Origin: Anaerolineales bacterium
GTDB taxonomy: Bacteria; Chloroflexota; Anaerolineae; Anaerolineales; DRMV01
DNA: 15,768 bases
Reading direction: 5' to 3'
Assembly (NCBI GenBank): GCA_026985785.1
Contig: JALSPT010000046.1
Location: 1 to 15,768 of the forward strand
Position 1 is the first letter of the stretch; every line of letters starts with the position of its first letter. The translations under genes were made by a program, and so were the position numbers. Below the pieces are notes generated by a model that had not been told where the DNA came from, did not search any database, and worked only from the letters and a program-made list of their open reading frames with translations. Positions 1 through 8,975 of the stretch are shown here, piece after piece.

Positions 1-49
1 CCAGAAAGTGTTCCCACCACACGATGCGAGGTGCTGGCGTTTCTTGCAA
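1..49 (-). CDS. 5' end of a divergent gene, product unknown (partial)
   Basis: On the minus strand a TTG codon at 49-47 follows a very strong Shine-Dalgarno run (AGGAGGAGG at 60-52). The frame then stays open to the window edge and reads MQETPAPRIVWWEHFL. The Trp-rich start looks protein-like, and a minus-strand TATAAT box lies at 96-91, about 40 bases upstream of the start. Only 16 codons are visible, so no family can be assigned. The Shine-Dalgarno run is the main argument that this is a real gene; the TTG start is an inference. Confidence 0.45.
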   Translation of the reverse strand, partial: MQETPAPRIVWWEHFL

Positions 50-90
50 GACCTCCTCCTTCGAGCAAATGGTCAGACAATCCAACGCCC

Positions 91-96
91 ATTATA
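91..96 (-). promoter_or_regulatory. putative -10 box of the divergent left-edge gene
   Basis: Read on the minus strand this is a perfect TATAAT. A start about 7 bases downstream would give a leader of some 35 nt that includes the AGGAGGAGG ribosome-binding site. No good -35 is visible at 17-bp spacing. The box is the mirror image of the plus-strand TATAAT at 120-125. Confidence 0.4.
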
Positions 97-119
97 CAAC
101 GAATTGAAAAGAAGGGCGG

Positions 120-125
120 TATAAT
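120..125 (+). promoter_or_regulatory. putative -10 box of the ClC-to-SbnI-like operon
   Basis: Perfect TATAAT on the plus strand, about 70 bases before the chosen GTG start of the ClC gene. The TTGAAA at 104-109 is only 10 bp upstream, too close to be a normal -35, so either the promoter relies on an activator or the -35 is degenerate. It forms a 7-bp inverted repeat (ATTATAC/GTATAAT, 91-97 and 119-125) with the opposing box. Confidence 0.45.
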
Positions 126-185
126 CTACACCTATGAAGGACTCGTCTTGTGCGCGTTCCTGCCGTCAGGCCCGGTGGGCGCGCG

Positions 186-198
186 AGGAGGCATCGTG
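186..198 (+). promoter_or_regulatory. ribosome-binding site deciding the ClC start
   Basis: AGGAGG at 186-191 lies four bases before GTG 196-198. This is why the GTG at 196 is preferred over the longest possible start at position 31, which would lie upstream of the likely promoter and overlap the divergent gene. Confidence 0.65.
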
Positions 199-2211
199 GC
201 AAGCAAAATCAAAACATGGCATATACAATGGGCGCCTTTTTCAGCCTCGTATTCCAACCTGATACAGGCATTAGGCGCAACGGTCATCGGTCTGCTGAGT
301 TCAGCGGGGGTGCTCCTGTTCAAGCAAACCATCCGCTGGATACACGCCCTGACGTGGGGAGATCTCGCGGGGTGGTGGCAGGCTTATATCGGGCGCTGGG
401 GATTGATCTTGGTGCCCGCGCTGGGTGGTTTGGTGGTGGGGTTGCTCCGAATGTGGTGGCTGCGAGAGGAGCGGCACCACGGCGTTGCCTCGGTGATGGA
501 AGCCGTCGCGTTGGCCGGAGGGCGATTGCGTTACCGCGAAACGCCCCTCAAAGCCTTGGTTTCGGCCATCTCCTTAGGCACCGGCGCTTCGGTAGGCCCC
601 GAGGACCCCAGCGTGCAGATCGGCGCCAGCATCGGCTCGATGTTTGGGCAAAAATTCCACATGTCCGACCAACGCACCCGCTTGTTCGTCGGCGCAGGCG
701 TTGCTGCGGGCATCGCCACGGCTTTCAACGCCCCCATTGCCGGTGTATTCTTTGCGGTGGAAATTATCTCCGGTGAATTTTTCGCATCCTCGTTTGGAAT
801 GATCGTGCTCAGCGCGGTGATGGCCGCCGTGTTGACGCGCGCCGTGGTGGGCCCTCAGCCCGCCTTTCCCGTACCGATGTACGCTTACCACGGCCCGGTG
901 GACCTTCCCTTCTACCTGGGGCTGGGCTTACTGGCGGCGCCGATCGCGCTGCTCTACATTCAGGCCATTTACTGGGCGCATGACTTCTTCCATCGCGTGC
1001 CGCTGCCGAAGTGGCTCAGCCCCGTGCTTGTCGGGCTGCTCTTAGGGGGTGTTGGCCTGGCCTACCCGCAAATTTTGGGCGACAGTTACGAGGCCGTCGG
1101 CAACATCCTGAACGGCAAAGAGATGATCGCCGGCACCTTGCTGCTGTTGGTGTTCCTCAAAATCGCCTTCACAGCCCTCAGCTTAGGGGCGGGGTTCATT
1201 GGCGGCGTGTTTGCGCCTTCGCTGTTCCTCGGAGCAGCCCTCGGAGGCGGCTACGGCGTGGTCATGGAGCGCCTGTTCCCCACACTGCATCTGGTGCCCT
1301 CGGCTTTCGCGCTGGTGGGGATGGCGGCTGTGCTGGCGGGCACCGTGCGCGCCCCGGTCACGGCCATTATGTTGCTCTTCGAAATGACCGACGATTATCA
1401 CATCGTGTTGCCCTTGATGTTTGCCGTGACGGTGAGCATGTTGCTCAGCCAGTATTTCCAACCCGAATCGGTGTACACCTTGGGGTTGGTGCGCGATGGC
1501 CTGCGGTTGCAGCGCGGGCGCGATGTGGATGTGCTTGAATCTATCAAAGTAAGCGAGGTCATGGAACGTGCCCCAGCAACCATCCGCGCCGATATGCCGC
1601 TGATAGCCGTGAGCGCGCTGTTCGACCAGTTGCACACCCATGGCTTGCCGGTGGTGGACGAAAACGAACGCCTGATCGGCATCATCACCTTGCAGGACCT
1701 GCAACGCGCCCTGGCCGAAAACCCGGAAAATCCCCATCTCACAGCAGGAGAAGTCTGCCGCCGGCGCTTGATTGTGGCCTACCCCGACGAAAGCATCAAA
1801 GAGGCCCTGCACCGCATGAGCGTGCACGAAATCGGTCGCCTGCCGGTGGTGGATCCCAACCATCCGGACAAATTGTTGGGTTGGATCACCCGCGCTTCTA
1901 TTATCAAAGCATACGAACTGGCGCTTGCCCGGCGCGCCACGCTGCGGCACCGCGGCGAGCAGGTGCGCCTGGAGGCCATCACCGAAGCGCCGGTGCTGGA
2001 AATGTTGGTCACGGAGCACTCGCCGGTGAGCGGTAAAACCGTGGCCGAAGTGCAGTGGCCGGAAGGCGCTGTGCTGGTGCGGGTGCAGCGCGGCCATCAG
2101 TTGCTCATCCCCCACGGGGATACCCGCCTGTTGCCCGGCGACCGGCTAACCTTCGTCGCCGAACCGGAGGCCGTAGCCGCCCTGCGCGAGTTGCTCAACG
2201 AGCACGCCTGA
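196..2211 (+). CDS. ClC-family chloride channel/transporter with CBS pair and RCK-C domain
   Basis: A 671-residue integral membrane protein of the ClC family, which moves chloride (or related anions) across the cytoplasmic membrane. The membrane domain covers about residues 20-425. The helix-F motif GPEDP (134-138) keeps the gating glutamate (E136), and GGVFAP (336-341) is the helix-N selectivity motif. In PIAGVFFAVEII (180-191) the first glutamate of the E. coli EE pair is kept (E189), but the proton-pathway glutamate (E203 in E. coli ClC) is Ile190. Two CBS domains follow (about 452-506 and 517-572), a likely adenine-nucleotide sensor, then an RCK-C/TrkA-C-like domain (about 588-668), which commonly binds a regulatory ligand. 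It is the first gene of the operon; the baseplate-J-like gene starts 13 bases after its stop. The family is certain. Whether it acts as a channel or an exchanger is open. Confidence 0.92.
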   Translation: MASKIKTWHIQWAPFSASYSNLIQALGATVIGLLSSAGVLLFKQTIRWIHALTWGDLAGWWQAYIGRWGLILVPALGGLVVGLLRMWWLREERHHGVASVMEAVALAGGRLRYRETPLKALVSAISLGTGASVGPEDPSVQIGASIGSMFGQKFHMSDQRTRLFVGAGVAAGIATAFNAPIAGVFFAVEIISGEFFASSFGMIVLSAVMAAVLTRAVVGPQPAFPVPMYAYHGPVDLPFYLGLGLLAAPIALLYIQAIYWAHDFFHRVPLPKWLSPVLVGLLLGGVGLAYPQILGDSYEAVGNILNGKEMIAGTLLLLVFLKIAFTALSLGAGFIGGVFAPSLFLGAALGGGYGVVMERLFPTLHLVPSAFALVGMAAVLAGTVRAPVTAIMLLFEMTDDYHIVLPLMFAVTVSMLLSQYFQPESVYTLGLVRDGLRLQRGRDVDVLESIKVSEVMERAPATIRADMPLIAVSALFDQLHTHGLPVVDENERLIGIITLQDLQRALAENPENPHLTAGEVCRRRLIVAYPDESIKEALHRMSVHEIGRLPVVDPNHPDKLLGWITRASIIKAYELALARRATLRHRGEQVRLEAITEAPVLEMLVTEHSPVSGKTVAEVQWPEGAVLVRVQRGHQLLIPHGDTRLLPGDRLTFVAEPEAVAALRELLNEHA

Positions 2212-2224
2212 CGCGCCTGGTGTC

Positions 2225-3727
2225 ATGAAGACAGCCCTGATTCCCGTCGATCCGTTGGACGACCTGGCCGCCTTGGCGGACAAAATCGCGTGGGCCAAAG
2301 CGCCTCGCGCGCTGCTGTTGTGGCCGCCCAAGGGCTGTGAAGTGGAAAGCGCGCTGGATTTCGTGCGGCTGCGCCGGGCTGCCGATGCGCTGGGGACCCA
2401 AATTGCGCTCATCACCCGGCAACGACGGCTGCAACGGCTGGCTGCCTCGGCAGGCATCCCGGTGTTCTCCACCCGGCAGGCGGCTTTGCGCAAGGCCTGG
2501 CGCTGGCGACCGGTGCGGGTGCCACGACGCCGCCACCGACGCGACCTGAATGCCTTACAAGCCGCAGCCCACCGCCCCTACCCCTGGGAAAACCTCTCCC
2601 CCGCCCGACGGTGGGGCGTTTTCTCCCTCGGCGTGCTGGCCGTTTTGCTGCTGGCGGCGTTCGTGTTGCCGGGGGCGGAGATCACCCTGACACCCCGGAC
2701 GACAACCCGCCATGTGGACATCCACACGGTGATCAGCCCCGCTTATGCCGCCCCTACTGCCAACGGGCACCTGCCAGGGCGATGGGTCACCGCCACGGTG
2801 AGCGGCAACGCTTCGCGACTGGTGAGCGGGCGCACGGCCTTGCCCGACCGCCCGGCCATCACCATGCTCACCTTCACCAACCTCACCAGCCAGCCCGTGG
2901 TCATACCGAGGGGGGCACGGGTGCGTAGCCAGAGCAGGCGCGCAATCGTCTTCGCCACCACCGAGGCGGACACGTTGCCGGGGCGTGTTGGGGCGCAGGT
3001 GCGGCTGCCCGCCCGGGCGCTGTCGCGCGGCGAAGTGACCAACCGCCCACCGCACGACCTTCGCCTGGTGGAGCCGCCGCTCACCTTTGCCGTGCTGGCC
3101 GACAATCCCGCTTCAGCCCACGGCGGGCGAGATCGACCGGCACCCGCCCCATCCCCAGACGACTACCGGGAACTGGAAGCCGCCCTGCGTGCCGACCTCG
3201 CGGCGCAGGCGTTGAGCAAAGTCCAGCAACAGTTCCCCCACGCCTTGGTGGTATTGCCTTCATTGAAGGCGGAAACCGACCTGGAGCGCACATTCGACCC
3301 ACCCGATGGACAGCCTGCCAACATCTTGCGCCTCACCCTACGCACACGCTATCGGGTGCTGGTGGTTTCCCATGACGATTTACAAGCCCTGGGGCAGCTG
3401 GTCATCCAACCGCACACACCGCCAGGCCAACATTTGGTCGATTTGGTGGTCGTGCCCACAGGCGCGGGCCCTCAACCGGTTGAGGGTGGTTATGCCTGGA
3501 CGCTGCGTGTCCAGGCCGCCTTTGCTCCGCCGTTGAACGCGGCGGCCATTCAGCGGCTGGTGCGCGGCCACACGCCCGCTGCCGTACGTGCTCGGTTGCA
3601 ACACGCCCTGCCGCTGGCCTCACCACCCCACATTCGCCGTTTCCCCTCCTGGTGGCCGCTGATGCCGTGGCTGCCCATGCGCATCCGGATTCACACCACC
3701 ATCCACCCCTCCCCACCCGACACATGA
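2225..3727 (+). CDS. membrane-anchored baseplate-J/gp47-like protein, function unknown
   Basis: A 500-residue protein in three parts. Residues 1-95 form a predicted cytoplasmic alpha/beta domain (motifs APRALLLWPP at 26-35 and GTQIALIT at 57-64). A basic linker follows, then one transmembrane helix at about 130-150, and a large region expected outside the membrane. Within it, residues 213-302 carry the conserved pattern of baseplate-J proteins: a TFTNLTSQPVVIPRGARV start, an FATTEA strand, a LPARALSRGEVTN segment and DNPASAHGGRD. Phage and contractile-injection baseplate proteins use this fold, but there are no other tail genes here. I know similar proteins next to ruvX and mltG in Chloroflexota. 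A structural or envelope role is inferred, not shown. No clear Shine-Dalgarno precedes the ATG; the N-terminus (DPLDDLAALADKIAWAKAPR) fits the family, so the start is probably right. Confidence 0.75.
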   Translation: MKTALIPVDPLDDLAALADKIAWAKAPRALLLWPPKGCEVESALDFVRLRRAADALGTQIALITRQRRLQRLAASAGIPVFSTRQAALRKAWRWRPVRVPRRRHRRDLNALQAAAHRPYPWENLSPARRWGVFSLGVLAVLLLAAFVLPGAEITLTPRTTTRHVDIHTVISPAYAAPTANGHLPGRWVTATVSGNASRLVSGRTALPDRPAITMLTFTNLTSQPVVIPRGARVRSQSRRAIVFATTEADTLPGRVGAQVRLPARALSRGEVTNRPPHDLRLVEPPLTFAVLADNPASAHGGRDRPAPAPSPDDYRELEAALRADLAAQALSKVQQQFPHALVVLPSLKAETDLERTFDPPDGQPANILRLTLRTRYRVLVVSHDDLQALGQLVIQPHTPPGQHLVDLVVVPTGAGPQPVEGGYAWTLRVQAAFAPPLNAAAIQRLVRGHTPAAVRARLQHALPLASPPHIRRFPSWWPLMPWLPMRIRIHTTIHPSPPDT

Positions 3728-3743
3728 CCCCGCGGAGGCCTTC

Positions 3744-4169
3744 ATGCGCATCTTAGCCGTCGATCCGGGCGAAAAATTCATCGGCGTGGCGATTTCCGAC
3801 CCCACGGGCACCATTGCGGGGCCGCTGACCATCTTGCGCCATCGCTCGCGCCAGGAGGATGCGGCTGCACTCGCCCGGTTGGCGGCGGAGCACGGGGCGG
3901 CGCGCATCGTGGTCGGCCAAGCCACCGACGCGCAGGGGCATCCCACCACCCTCCAAGCGCGCCGAGCGGCCAATCTGGCCGCCGCTCTACGAGAAACGAC
4001 CTCGCTGCCGGTGGTGCTATGGGACGAAACCGGGAGCACGCAGGCCGCCTTGGAAGCCTGGCGCTTGATGGGCACCGCCCGTCGGCGCAAGCGCCGCCCG
4101 GATGCCGTGGCCGCAACCGTGATCTTACAACGCTACCTGGACGCAGGCGCTCCGTTGAATACACCATGA
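3744..4169 (+). CDS. ruvX: RuvX/YqgF family putative pre-16S rRNA nuclease / Holliday junction resolvase
   Basis: A 141-residue cytoplasmic nuclease of the RNase-H fold. The family is implicated in 5'-end maturation of 16S rRNA and, in older annotation, in Holliday-junction resolution. The N-terminal MRILAVDPGEKFIGVA contains the first catalytic Asp (D7). LWDETGST (92-99) is the second acidic motif, and RPDAVAATVILQRYLD (118-133) the C-terminal one with D120. The length is normal for the family. GGAGG at 3734-3738 lies five bases before the ATG. The segment VVGQATDAQGHPTT differs from the proteobacterial VGLPLNMDG form, as in other Chloroflexota copies I know. Its stop overlaps the mltG start (ATGA), so the two are probably translationally coupled. 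Confidence 0.9.
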   Translation: MRILAVDPGEKFIGVAISDPTGTIAGPLTILRHRSRQEDAAALARLAAEHGAARIVVGQATDAQGHPTTLQARRAANLAAALRETTSLPVVLWDETGSTQAALEAWRLMGTARRRKRRPDAVAATVILQRYLDAGAPLNTP

Positions 4170-5272
4170 AACGTACCGGATGGGCTCTGTTCCTCGCGGT
4201 GATCGCGTTGAGCGTCCTGGCCGGCGCGGCGAAGGTACATGCCGACCTGCAGGGCGCTGCGGTTGCCTTTGGCCGTCCCGCCGCCGGGCTTTCCTTGTGG
4301 CAACGCTGGCGGCTGAGCACCGCCCTTTTGCGCGCCCACGAGGCCTTGTTCACGCCCCTCCCCGCCACAGCGGGCGCAACGCTGGTCGTCTCCCCCGGCG
4401 AGACGGCGACCGCCATCGCCCATCGCCTGCAACAGCAGGGACTGGTGCCCGACGCGGCGGCTTTTTTGGCCTATCTGCGCTACAAAGGGTGGGATACCGA
4501 TCTGCAGGCCGGGAAGTTCCACTTCACCCATCCAATGTCGCCCGTAGCCCTGGCCAAGGCGCTGCGCCACAGGCCGCCAACCGAGGCGGTGGTGGTGATC
4601 CTCCCCGGCTGGCGGCGGGAGGAAGTGGCAGCGGCGCTGCCCAGCAGCGGCCTCGCGCTGCCGCCCGCCCGGTTTCTGCAGGCTACATCCCACGCGGAGG
4701 GCTATCCGCTACCCTTTACCGTCCCGGCCGGTGCTTCGCTGGAGGGATTTTTGGCGCCAGGGCGCTATACCTTGCCGCGAGACGCCGATGCCCAGGCGGT
4801 GATTGCACCCATGCTTGCTCAGGCAGCAGCCTCCATGTCCCCTGCCTGGCAAAAGGCGGTTCGGGCACATGGCCTGAGCCCTTACCAGGGGTTGATCTTG
4901 GCCTCCATTGTGCAACGCGAAACCCACTACAGCGAGGAAATGCCACACATTGCCGCCGTGTACCTCAACCGTTTACGCCGGGGAATGGCATTGGAAGCCG
5001 ACCCCACCGTCCAATACGCCCTCGGCAAAGCCGGGGTATGGTGGCCCAGCCCCCTCAACGCCGCTGACCTGCACACCCCCTCTCCTTACAACACCTACCT
5101 GCACCCCGGCCTGCCGCCGGCGCCCATCGCCAACCCCTCATCCGCTGCACTCCACGCCGTGGCGGCTGCCCCTCCGACCGACGACCTCTTCTTCCGGGCT
5201 GCCTGCGACGGCTCAGGTCGCCACGTGTTCTCCCGCACCTTTCAGGAACACCTTGGGCACGCCTGCCCATGA
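4166..5272 (+). CDS. mltG: MltG/YceG-type endolytic murein transglycosylase
   Basis: A 368-residue membrane-anchored enzyme that cleaves nascent glycan strands in peptidoglycan and is thought to set strand length. Residues 5-25 form the N-terminal membrane helix. A LysM-like subdomain spans about 72-120, and the catalytic YceG domain about 140-360. The active-site helix reads LILASIVQRET (243-253). By alignment with E. coli MltG, E252 matches catalytic E218, while the upstream Glu of the usual IVEKE motif is Gln250. Further family motifs are AAVYLNRLRRGMALEADPTV and SPYNTYLHPGLPP. The usual EGFLFPDTY motif is EGFLAPGRY here. The start was placed at 4166 because it gives the membrane helix at the N-terminus and overlaps the ruvX stop by four bases. 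Confidence 0.9.
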   Translation: MKRTGWALFLAVIALSVLAGAAKVHADLQGAAVAFGRPAAGLSLWQRWRLSTALLRAHEALFTPLPATAGATLVVSPGETATAIAHRLQQQGLVPDAAAFLAYLRYKGWDTDLQAGKFHFTHPMSPVALAKALRHRPPTEAVVVILPGWRREEVAAALPSSGLALPPARFLQATSHAEGYPLPFTVPAGASLEGFLAPGRYTLPRDADAQAVIAPMLAQAAASMSPAWQKAVRAHGLSPYQGLILASIVQRETHYSEEMPHIAAVYLNRLRRGMALEADPTVQYALGKAGVWWPSPLNAADLHTPSPYNTYLHPGLPPAPIANPSSAALHAVAAAPPTDDLFFRAACDGSGRHVFSRTFQEHLGHACP

Positions 5273-5297
5273 ATTTCTCTCCCCCAAGGAGCATGCG

Positions 5298-6131
5298 ATG
5301 GAGCAAACTTTGCCCACTTTAGACATTTTGCCGGTGGACGACATCCTTCCCCATGAACACTACGACACACAGCGCGCTCAGCCACTGGTAGCACAGCTCA
5401 AAAAACACGGTGTACTCCGCAATCCGCCCATCGTGATGCCCTTTTGTGACGGCAGCCACCGTTACATGATTTTGGATGGCACCAATCGGGTCACGGCGGT
5501 CAAACTGTTAGGTATTCCCCATATCATTGCTCAAGTGGTGGAACCCAACGATGACCGCGTCTCTCTCCGCACGTGGAATCACGTCGTATGGGGATTGCCG
5601 GTGGACGACTTCCTGGCCGGGTTGGAACAAGCATTGCCACGCTTGCGCCCTTCGGTCTCGCTGGCCTTGAGCATCACCGCCCTCCACGAACACAAACTGT
5701 TGCTGGTGGTCAGCCTGCCCGACGGGCGGGTGTTCTCCGCACCGTTCGAAAAAGACCTGCTCACGCGGGTCGATTTGTTGAACGCCGCCGTGCGCTCGTA
5801 CCACAAACGGGCTTTCTTGGATCGCACCAGCGAGTACAGTGCCCAAATAATGAAATCCCTATACGAAAACCTCAGCGGCGTGGTCATCTTCCCCCCATTC
5901 AAGGTACAAGAAGTCCAAAAGGTGGTCGCGGCGGGGCGGCTGTTTCCGCCGGGCATCACGCGCTTTCTCATTGCGCCGCGGGCGCTGCGGGTGAACTATC
6001 CGTTGGAGGAATTGGCTGCACCCCTCAGCCTGGAAGAAAAGCGCGCCCGCTTGCGTGCCTGGCTGCAAGAGCGGCTGGCTGCAAAAGGGGTACGCTACTA
6101 TGCCGAGCCGACGGTACTGTACGACGACTGA
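5298..6131 (+). CDS. SbnI/SerK-like ParB-fold protein, probable free L-serine kinase
   Basis: A 277-residue protein with a ParB/sulfiredoxin-like N-terminal domain. Generic annotation would call it ParB-like, but the whole length resembles, from memory, Staphylococcus aureus SbnI, which makes O-phospho-L-serine and also regulates transcription. Shared points: LPVDDILPHE with E20 at the position of SbnI catalytic E20; VLRNPPIV; the ligand loop ILDGTNR (58-64), where SbnI has IDGVHR and D60 matches SbnI D58; RTWNH (91-95, with the conserved Trp); and FPPGITRF (216-223) followed by NYPLEEL, as in SbnI VPAGVTRF. It lacks the helix-turn-helix and C-terminal dimer parts of true ParB, and parA is absent. 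AAGGAG at 5286-5291 sits six bases before the ATG. It is last in the operon, 25 bases after mltG. No O-phosphoserine-using enzyme is visible nearby, so the metabolic role is open. Confidence 0.7.
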   Translation: MEQTLPTLDILPVDDILPHEHYDTQRAQPLVAQLKKHGVLRNPPIVMPFCDGSHRYMILDGTNRVTAVKLLGIPHIIAQVVEPNDDRVSLRTWNHVVWGLPVDDFLAGLEQALPRLRPSVSLALSITALHEHKLLLVVSLPDGRVFSAPFEKDLLTRVDLLNAAVRSYHKRAFLDRTSEYSAQIMKSLYENLSGVVIFPPFKVQEVQKVVAAGRLFPPGITRFLIAPRALRVNYPLEELAAPLSLEEKRARLRAWLQERLAAKGVRYYAEPTVLYDD

Positions 6132-6157
6132 GAGAGCAAAGCACAAGGGAAACACAA

Positions 6158-6194
6158 ACGGCGCAGATGCTGAATCTGCGCCGTGGTTTCTTTT
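6158..6194. terminator. intrinsic terminator between convergent operons
   Basis: A perfect 11-bp stem (6158-6168 paired with 6174-6184) has a 5-nt loop and is followed on the plus strand by the T-rich GGTTTCTTTT. On the minus strand the stem is followed by a weaker T-rich stretch (TTTGTGTTTCC). It lies 26 bases after the SbnI-like gene and 24 bases after the pnp stop, so it probably ends transcription from both sides, more efficiently on the plus strand. Confidence 0.85.
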
Positions 6195-6208
6195 GAGGCT
6201 TGGGCGGC

Positions 6209-8422
<2,214 letters not shown>

Positions 8423-8446
8423 AGGACCTCCAAAAAGGCGCCCATA

Positions 8447-8506
8447 CCGGTCAGGGACTGGAGCACGCGGCCAAAGGGTTGGCCGCAGGCTCCAATTCCC
8501 AACCGG
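8447..8506 (-). promoter_or_regulatory. long imperfect hairpin in the pnp 5' leader
   Basis: This 60-nt segment folds back on itself in four stacked stems separated by small internal loops: 8447-8451 with 8502-8506, 8454-8457 with 8497-8500, 8459-8464 with 8489-8494, and 8467-8474 with 8479-8486, closing on a 4-nt loop. That gives 23 Watson-Crick pairs. It ends 24 bases before the pnp ATG on the minus strand. No T-run directly follows the stem, so it does not look like a terminator. In E. coli, PNPase represses its own mRNA through an RNase III-cut leader hairpin; a similar role here is an inference. Confidence 0.6.
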
Positions 8507-8576
8507 CGGGCTGTGTAAAAGATGTGACAAAAGAGGAGGAAGCCAACAAAGGATTCGGCGCCCCCCTCCACAACGC

Positions 8577-8614
8577 AAGAAAAACGCGTAGACGGTGGTT
8601 GGCCGTCTACGCGT
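8577..8614 (-). terminator. intrinsic terminator of rpsO
   Basis: A perfect 12-bp stem (8614-8603 paired with 8595-8584, ACGCGTAGACGG and its complement) has a 7-nt loop and is followed on the minus strand by TTTTCTT. It begins 15 bases after the rpsO stop and lies upstream of pnp, so only read-through or a separate promoter would supply pnp mRNA. Confidence 0.9.
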
Positions 8615-8629
8615 GGCCGTGCGGTCGTG

Positions 8630-8905
8630 TTACGCCTTACGGCGGATACCCAGGCGCTCGGTGATCTCCAAGTAGCGCGGGTAATTGGTGCGGCGCAAGT
8701 AGTTGAGCAGGCGGCGGCGACGCCCTACCATTTTCAACAACCCACGCCGAGAGGATTCGTCGTGCTTGTGTGCTTTCAAGTGCTCCGTAAGTTGCCTGAT
8801 ACGGGTGGTGAGGATGGCAATCTGCACCTCCGGCGAGCCCGTATCCTTCTCATGACGGTGAAATGATTCAATCACCTCGGCTTTTGTCGTTTTGTCTAAA
8901 CCCAT
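8630..8905 (-). CDS. rpsO: 30S ribosomal protein S15
   Basis: A 91-residue ribosomal protein that binds the central domain of 16S rRNA during early assembly of the small subunit. The S15 signature is clear: FHRHEKDTGSPEVQIAILT near the start, LTEHLKAHKHDESSRRGLL at 39-57 and the basic GRRRRLLNYL at 61-70. The length fits the family (E. coli 89). Two ATGs compete: 8905 (MGLDKTTK, matching usual S15 N-termini, 10 bases after AAGGAG) and 8911 (adds Met-Val, only four bases after AAGGAG). I chose 8905; the choice changes two residues. S15 represses its own mRNA in several bacteria, but I see no obvious matching fold in this leader. Confidence 0.97.
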   Translation of the reverse strand: MGLDKTTKAEVIESFHRHEKDTGSPEVQIAILTTRIRQLTEHLKAHKHDESSRRGLLKMVGRRRRLLNYLRRTNYPRYLEITERLGIRRKA

Positions 8906-8975
8906 GACCATGCATCTCCTTTTGTGCAAGTCTCCAAAGCAACAGCCTTAGCCATCGCTCGGTCAAGTCGGAGAA

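Noticed and set aside
31..195. Longer ClC reading frame starting at GTG 31
   Set aside because: It begins upstream of the likely -10 box, overlaps the probable divergent gene, has no ClC-like sequence, and a strong AGGAGG precedes GTG 196.
134..262. Possible leaderless small frame (43 codons) starting near the predicted transcription start of the ClC operon
   Set aside because: No Shine-Dalgarno, no recognisable peptide and it overlaps the ClC start in another frame; kept only as a remote uORF possibility.
2225..3727. Prophage or contractile injection system
   Set aside because: Only a single baseplate-J-like domain on a membrane-anchored protein; no sheath, tube, spike, tail fibre, integrase or terminase genes are present.
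5298..6131. Chromosome-partition ParB
   Set aside because: No parA neighbour, no helix-turn-helix, no parS site seen, and the C-terminal half fits SbnI rather than ParB.
8438..8443. T5 run after the pnp leader hairpin read as a transcription attenuator
   Set aside because: About 10 bases separate the stem from the T-run, and the run partly precedes the ribosome-binding site, so it does not fit a standard intrinsic terminator.
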